Source: Parageobacillus caldoxylosilyticus NBRC 107762 (lineage in GTDB: Bacteria; Bacillota; Bacilli; Bacillales; Anoxybacillaceae). From it: 64,000 bases of DNA. Both the position numbers and the translations under genes were made by a program. Under the pieces are notes generated by a model. The model did not search any database. It saw only the letters and a program-made list of their open reading frames with translations, and was not told the origin of the DNA. The stretch covers positions 1 to 64,000 of the forward strand of contig NZ_BAWO01000029.1 in the NCBI RefSeq assembly GCF_000632715.1, in the 5' to 3' direction. Positions 61,643-64,000 of this stretch are shown here, one piece after another (the stretch's first letter is position 1; every line of letters starts with the position of its first letter).

Positions 61643-61663
61643 TTCGCTTAGAGAGGAGGGAGT

Positions 61664-62548
61664 ATGGTGGAACTGGCTGAAGCAAGGGTAGAGACAAAGC
61701 CGGTAAAAATGCGAAGCATGAAGAGAGGCAAGCGGATAGAAAGAATCGTTATTTATGCCTTGCTCATTATTTTATCGATTGTATTTATTTTTCCGTTCTT
61801 TTGGTTGGTCGGCACATCTCTTAAACCGGAAAGCGAAGCGATGGCGTTTCCGCCTTCATTACTGCCAAAGAAATGGGATTGGGCGAATTATAAAGAAGTA
61901 TTTGAAATTGTCCCTTTTGCTAAATATTATATTAACTCACTTATTGTTACCGTTGGCGGTGTGATAGGAACCGTTATTTCGTGTACGATTGTTGCCTATG
62001 GTTTTGCTCGCATTAAAGGGAAAGGAAGAGATTTTTGGTTTGCCGTGCTGTTGGCGACCATGATGCTTCCGCCACAGGTAACTATGATCCCTGTTTATAT
62101 GATTTTCTCAAAACTTGGTTGGATTAATACATTTTTGCCGCTTATTGTGCCATCGTTCTTTGGAAATGCGTATTATATATTTTTGTTGCGTCAATTCTTT
62201 AAAACTATTCCAAGAGAGCTGGAGGAATCTGCTTATCTGGATGGCTGCGGGACATTTGGGATCTTCTGGAGAATTATCATTCCACTTTCGATTCCTTCCG
62301 TCATTACCGTAGCATTGCTAAGCTTTATGGGATATTGGAATGACTTTTTAGGACCACTAATTTACTTAAATGATGAATCAAAATATACGCTTGCGTTAGG
62401 TATTCTTCAATTTAAAGGCGCTCTCATTGTTTCATGGGGACCAATGATGGCAGCTAGTGTACTAGTTCTTTTACCACTAATTATCCTTTTCTTTGTTGGG
62501 CAAAAATACTTTATCAGCGGAATTGCCACCACAGGGGTAAAAGGATAA
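61664..62548 (+). CDS. Sugar ABC transporter permease (MalG-type)
   Basis: 294 residues, six helices (first at about 30-50) and the EAA-like loop ELEESAYLDGCGTFGIFWRI (about 184-203). It pairs with the preceding permease. GAGAGGAGGGAGT precedes ATG; 21-nt gap. Confidence 0.92.
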   Translation: MVELAEARVETKPVKMRSMKRGKRIERIVIYALLIILSIVFIFPFFWLVGTSLKPESEAMAFPPSLLPKKWDWANYKEVFEIVPFAKYYINSLIVTVGGVIGTVISCTIVAYGFARIKGKGRDFWFAVLLATMMLPPQVTMIPVYMIFSKLGWINTFLPLIVPSFFGNAYYIFLLRQFFKTIPRELEESAYLDGCGTFGIFWRIIIPLSIPSVITVALLSFMGYWNDFLGPLIYLNDESKYTLALGILQFKGALIVSWGPMMAASVLVLLPLIILFFVGQKYFISGIATTGVKG

Positions 62549-62601
62549 AACAACCAATTAAGGTAGTAATTCATTTTTATATAAAAAGGGGGATTGTAAC
62601 A

Positions 62602-63882
62602 ATGAAGAAAACAAAAAGATGGTGGAGCATCCTCAGTATTTGCGCAGCACTTATTTTATCTATCGCTTTAGCAGGATGTTCTAATTCCGAAAAAGCTTCG
62701 GAAGGGAAAAAGGGCGATGTTACATTACGAATTTTAATTTGGAACAACAATCCGGAAGGAACAAAACTGGAAAATGAGATTTTCAGGGCATTTGAAAAGG
62801 AGAATCCTGGTATCAAGGTAAAAACGGTTTATGCCCCTTACGACAAATTTAATGATAAGTTTTTAACAATGTCCGCAGGAGGAGATCAACCGGATTTAGT
62901 ATGGATTCAGCCTGCCGCGTTTGGTCAATTTGTAGCCAAAGGATTGTTGATGGATTTAACCGACCGGGTGGAAAAAGAAATCAACAAAGATGAATTTTTG
63001 CCGAACGTTTTAGAGTTAGGACAGGTAAATGGAAAGCAGTATGCATTGATCCGCGACGCTTCTGCCTTCCAAATGGGATATAACAAAGATTTATTTGATA
63101 AAGCCGGCGTCCCTTATCCAAAAGATGATTGGACATGGGAAGACTTTTTAGAAGCAGCTAAAAAATTGACGAAAGTAGAAAACGGGAAAATTGTTCAATT
63201 TGGCATTGAAAATTTCTATACGAATGAGTTATTGGTCGAAAATGGTGGTGGATTTGTCAGCCCAGACGGCAAAAAAGTGATTATTGACAGCCCGGAATCG
63301 ATAGAAGCGATTCAATTTGGTCGCGACCTTATTCATAAGTACCATGTTCAACCAACTTCTGCGCAATCGCAAGGCATGACGAATATGTTCCTAGCTGGAA
63401 AAGCGGCAATGAGATTACTAGGTCCTTGGGACTGGGCCGATACCGCGAAAAATGCTAATTTTAGATGGGATGTTGTGCCAATGCCGGCAGGAAAAGCTGG
63501 AAACGTAGCTGCTGCATCCTACCTTCCAATCGGTATTTCGAAAGGCACAAAGCATCCGGAAGAAGCATGGAAACTGTTGAAATTTTTAACGTATGGAAAA
63601 GGTCAAGACCTGCAATTAAATACCATCTCTGCTGTATCTGTGATGAAGCGAAATGCGGATAAAATTGAAAGCATGAAAAACGCGCCGGAAAACGCAAAAT
63701 CACTGGCAAAAACGTTAAAAGAAGGGAAAACCGTGCGAAATGCGCCGTATACTCCGGAATATGCAGAAATTGTGAACAAAATACAGCCAGTCATTGATAA
63801 TATCAACTTAAAAAATCTAGATGTGGAAAAAGAGTTGAAGAAAATAGCGGATCAAATCAGAAAAGAATATAACTTACAATAA
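62602..63882 (+). CDS. Sugar-binding lipoprotein of ABC importer
   Basis: 426 residues, family 1 solute-binding protein. Signal peptide with lipobox LAGC (C26) gives a lipid anchor. Body has VTLRILIWNNNPEGTKLENE at the start and the family signature AMRLLGPWDW near 271-280. It binds the oligosaccharide, probably manno- or galactomanno-oligosaccharides from ManF action. AAAGGGGGATTG is upstream. Last gene before a strong terminator. Confidence 0.92.
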   Translation: MKKTKRWWSILSICAALILSIALAGCSNSEKASEGKKGDVTLRILIWNNNPEGTKLENEIFRAFEKENPGIKVKTVYAPYDKFNDKFLTMSAGGDQPDLVWIQPAAFGQFVAKGLLMDLTDRVEKEINKDEFLPNVLELGQVNGKQYALIRDASAFQMGYNKDLFDKAGVPYPKDDWTWEDFLEAAKKLTKVENGKIVQFGIENFYTNELLVENGGGFVSPDGKKVIIDSPESIEAIQFGRDLIHKYHVQPTSAQSQGMTNMFLAGKAAMRLLGPWDWADTAKNANFRWDVVPMPAGKAGNVAAASYLPIGISKGTKHPEEAWKLLKFLTYGKGQDLQLNTISAVSVMKRNADKIESMKNAPENAKSLAKTLKEGKTVRNAPYTPEYAEIVNKIQPVIDNINLKNLDVEKELKKIADQIRKEYNLQ

Positions 63883-63900
63883 ATCTAGTTTTTAAAGGGA

Positions 63901-63935
63901 GGTGTTTGTTTTCCAGTGAAAACAAACACCTTTTT
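63901..63935 (+). terminator. Terminator after the sugar-binding protein gene
   Basis: GGTGTTTGTTTTC (63901-63913) is exactly complementary to GAAAACAAACACC (63918-63930), followed by T5. Confidence 0.9.
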
Positions 63936-63971
63936 CCTCGCACAAATATGGCGTACAGGAAAGGAGACGGT

Positions 63972-64000
63972 ATGATGGGCACGAACTGGGAGATCAAGAG
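63972..64000 (+). CDS. Start of a further gene, cut by the window edge
   Basis: AAAGGAGACGGT precedes two adjacent ATG codons (63972 and 63975). Only MMGTNWEIK is visible. Position suggests another member of the sugar locus, but it cannot be identified. Confidence 0.55.

Overview
The window looks like chromosome of a thermophilic bacillus of the Geobacillus/Parageobacillus group. The evidence is the gene order sigW-rsiW-cdaA-cdaR-glmM-glmS with a glmS ribozyme, a c-di-AMP riboswitch before kimA, aprX, ltaS, spo0M and ytaF homologues, and a mannan/galactomannan locus whose mannanase resembles Geobacillus ManF. This is inferred from protein and RNA motifs read by eye; no database search was run.

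Region 1 (1-16609) is an integrated element of about 16.4 kb in a tRNA-Thr(GGT) gene. A 47-bp duplication of the tRNA 3' part (118-164 and 16563-16609, one mismatch) marks attL and attR. The element is AT-rich and rich in CTCGAG. It has a tyrosine recombinase at the left end, a winged-helix replication-initiator-like protein with an attenuator-like leader, a DUF4145 gene, an HNH gene, and a 3.5-kb gene-free block. That block holds two clusters of TGTTATAAT iterons at 23-25 bp spacing and several other repeat families, so it looks like a replication or maintenance region. A run of small genes led by GAGGTG ribosome-binding sites follows (7888-11837). Then come a type II restriction-modification pair and a cluster of HEPN-like genes. 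A strong promoter near the right end points out of the element.

Region 2 (16626-17559) is the rest of the tRNA operon: Glu, Val, a broken tRNA, Thr, Tyr, Gln, Lys, Gly, Ala and a terminator.

Region 3 (17678-25971) is core chromosome: arginase, then the sigma-W module, the c-di-AMP synthase CdaA with its regulator CdaR, GlmM and GlmS. Cell-wall precursor supply, c-di-AMP signalling and envelope stress are joined here. The c-di-AMP made by CdaA is the ligand expected for the riboswitch in front of kimA at 48.7 kb, which lies beside a KtrB-like potassium channel.

Region 4 (26000-44750) is mixed and partly decayed: an IS remnant, a two-component system whose kinase is frameshifted, a structured RNA candidate, an RlmA-type methyltransferase, an Mta-like regulator with a 19-bp-spaced promoter, an acyl-CoA dehydrogenase, a DsbA-like protein, and a five-gene two-component plus ABC exporter locus similar to linearmycin resistance LnrJKLMN. 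A CwlC-like amidase and AprX follow.

Region 5 (44766-52667) holds ltaS, ktrB, the riboswitch with kimA, ytaF and spo0M.

Region 6 (52808-64000) is a mannan and galacto-oligosaccharide utilisation locus: a secreted GH5 mannanase (frameshifted before its C-terminal module), a CE7 acetyl esterase, a LacI-type repressor, a GH36 alpha-galactosidase, a ROK sugar kinase and a sugar ABC importer. CG-centred palindromes lie at its promoters. A further gene starts at the right edge.
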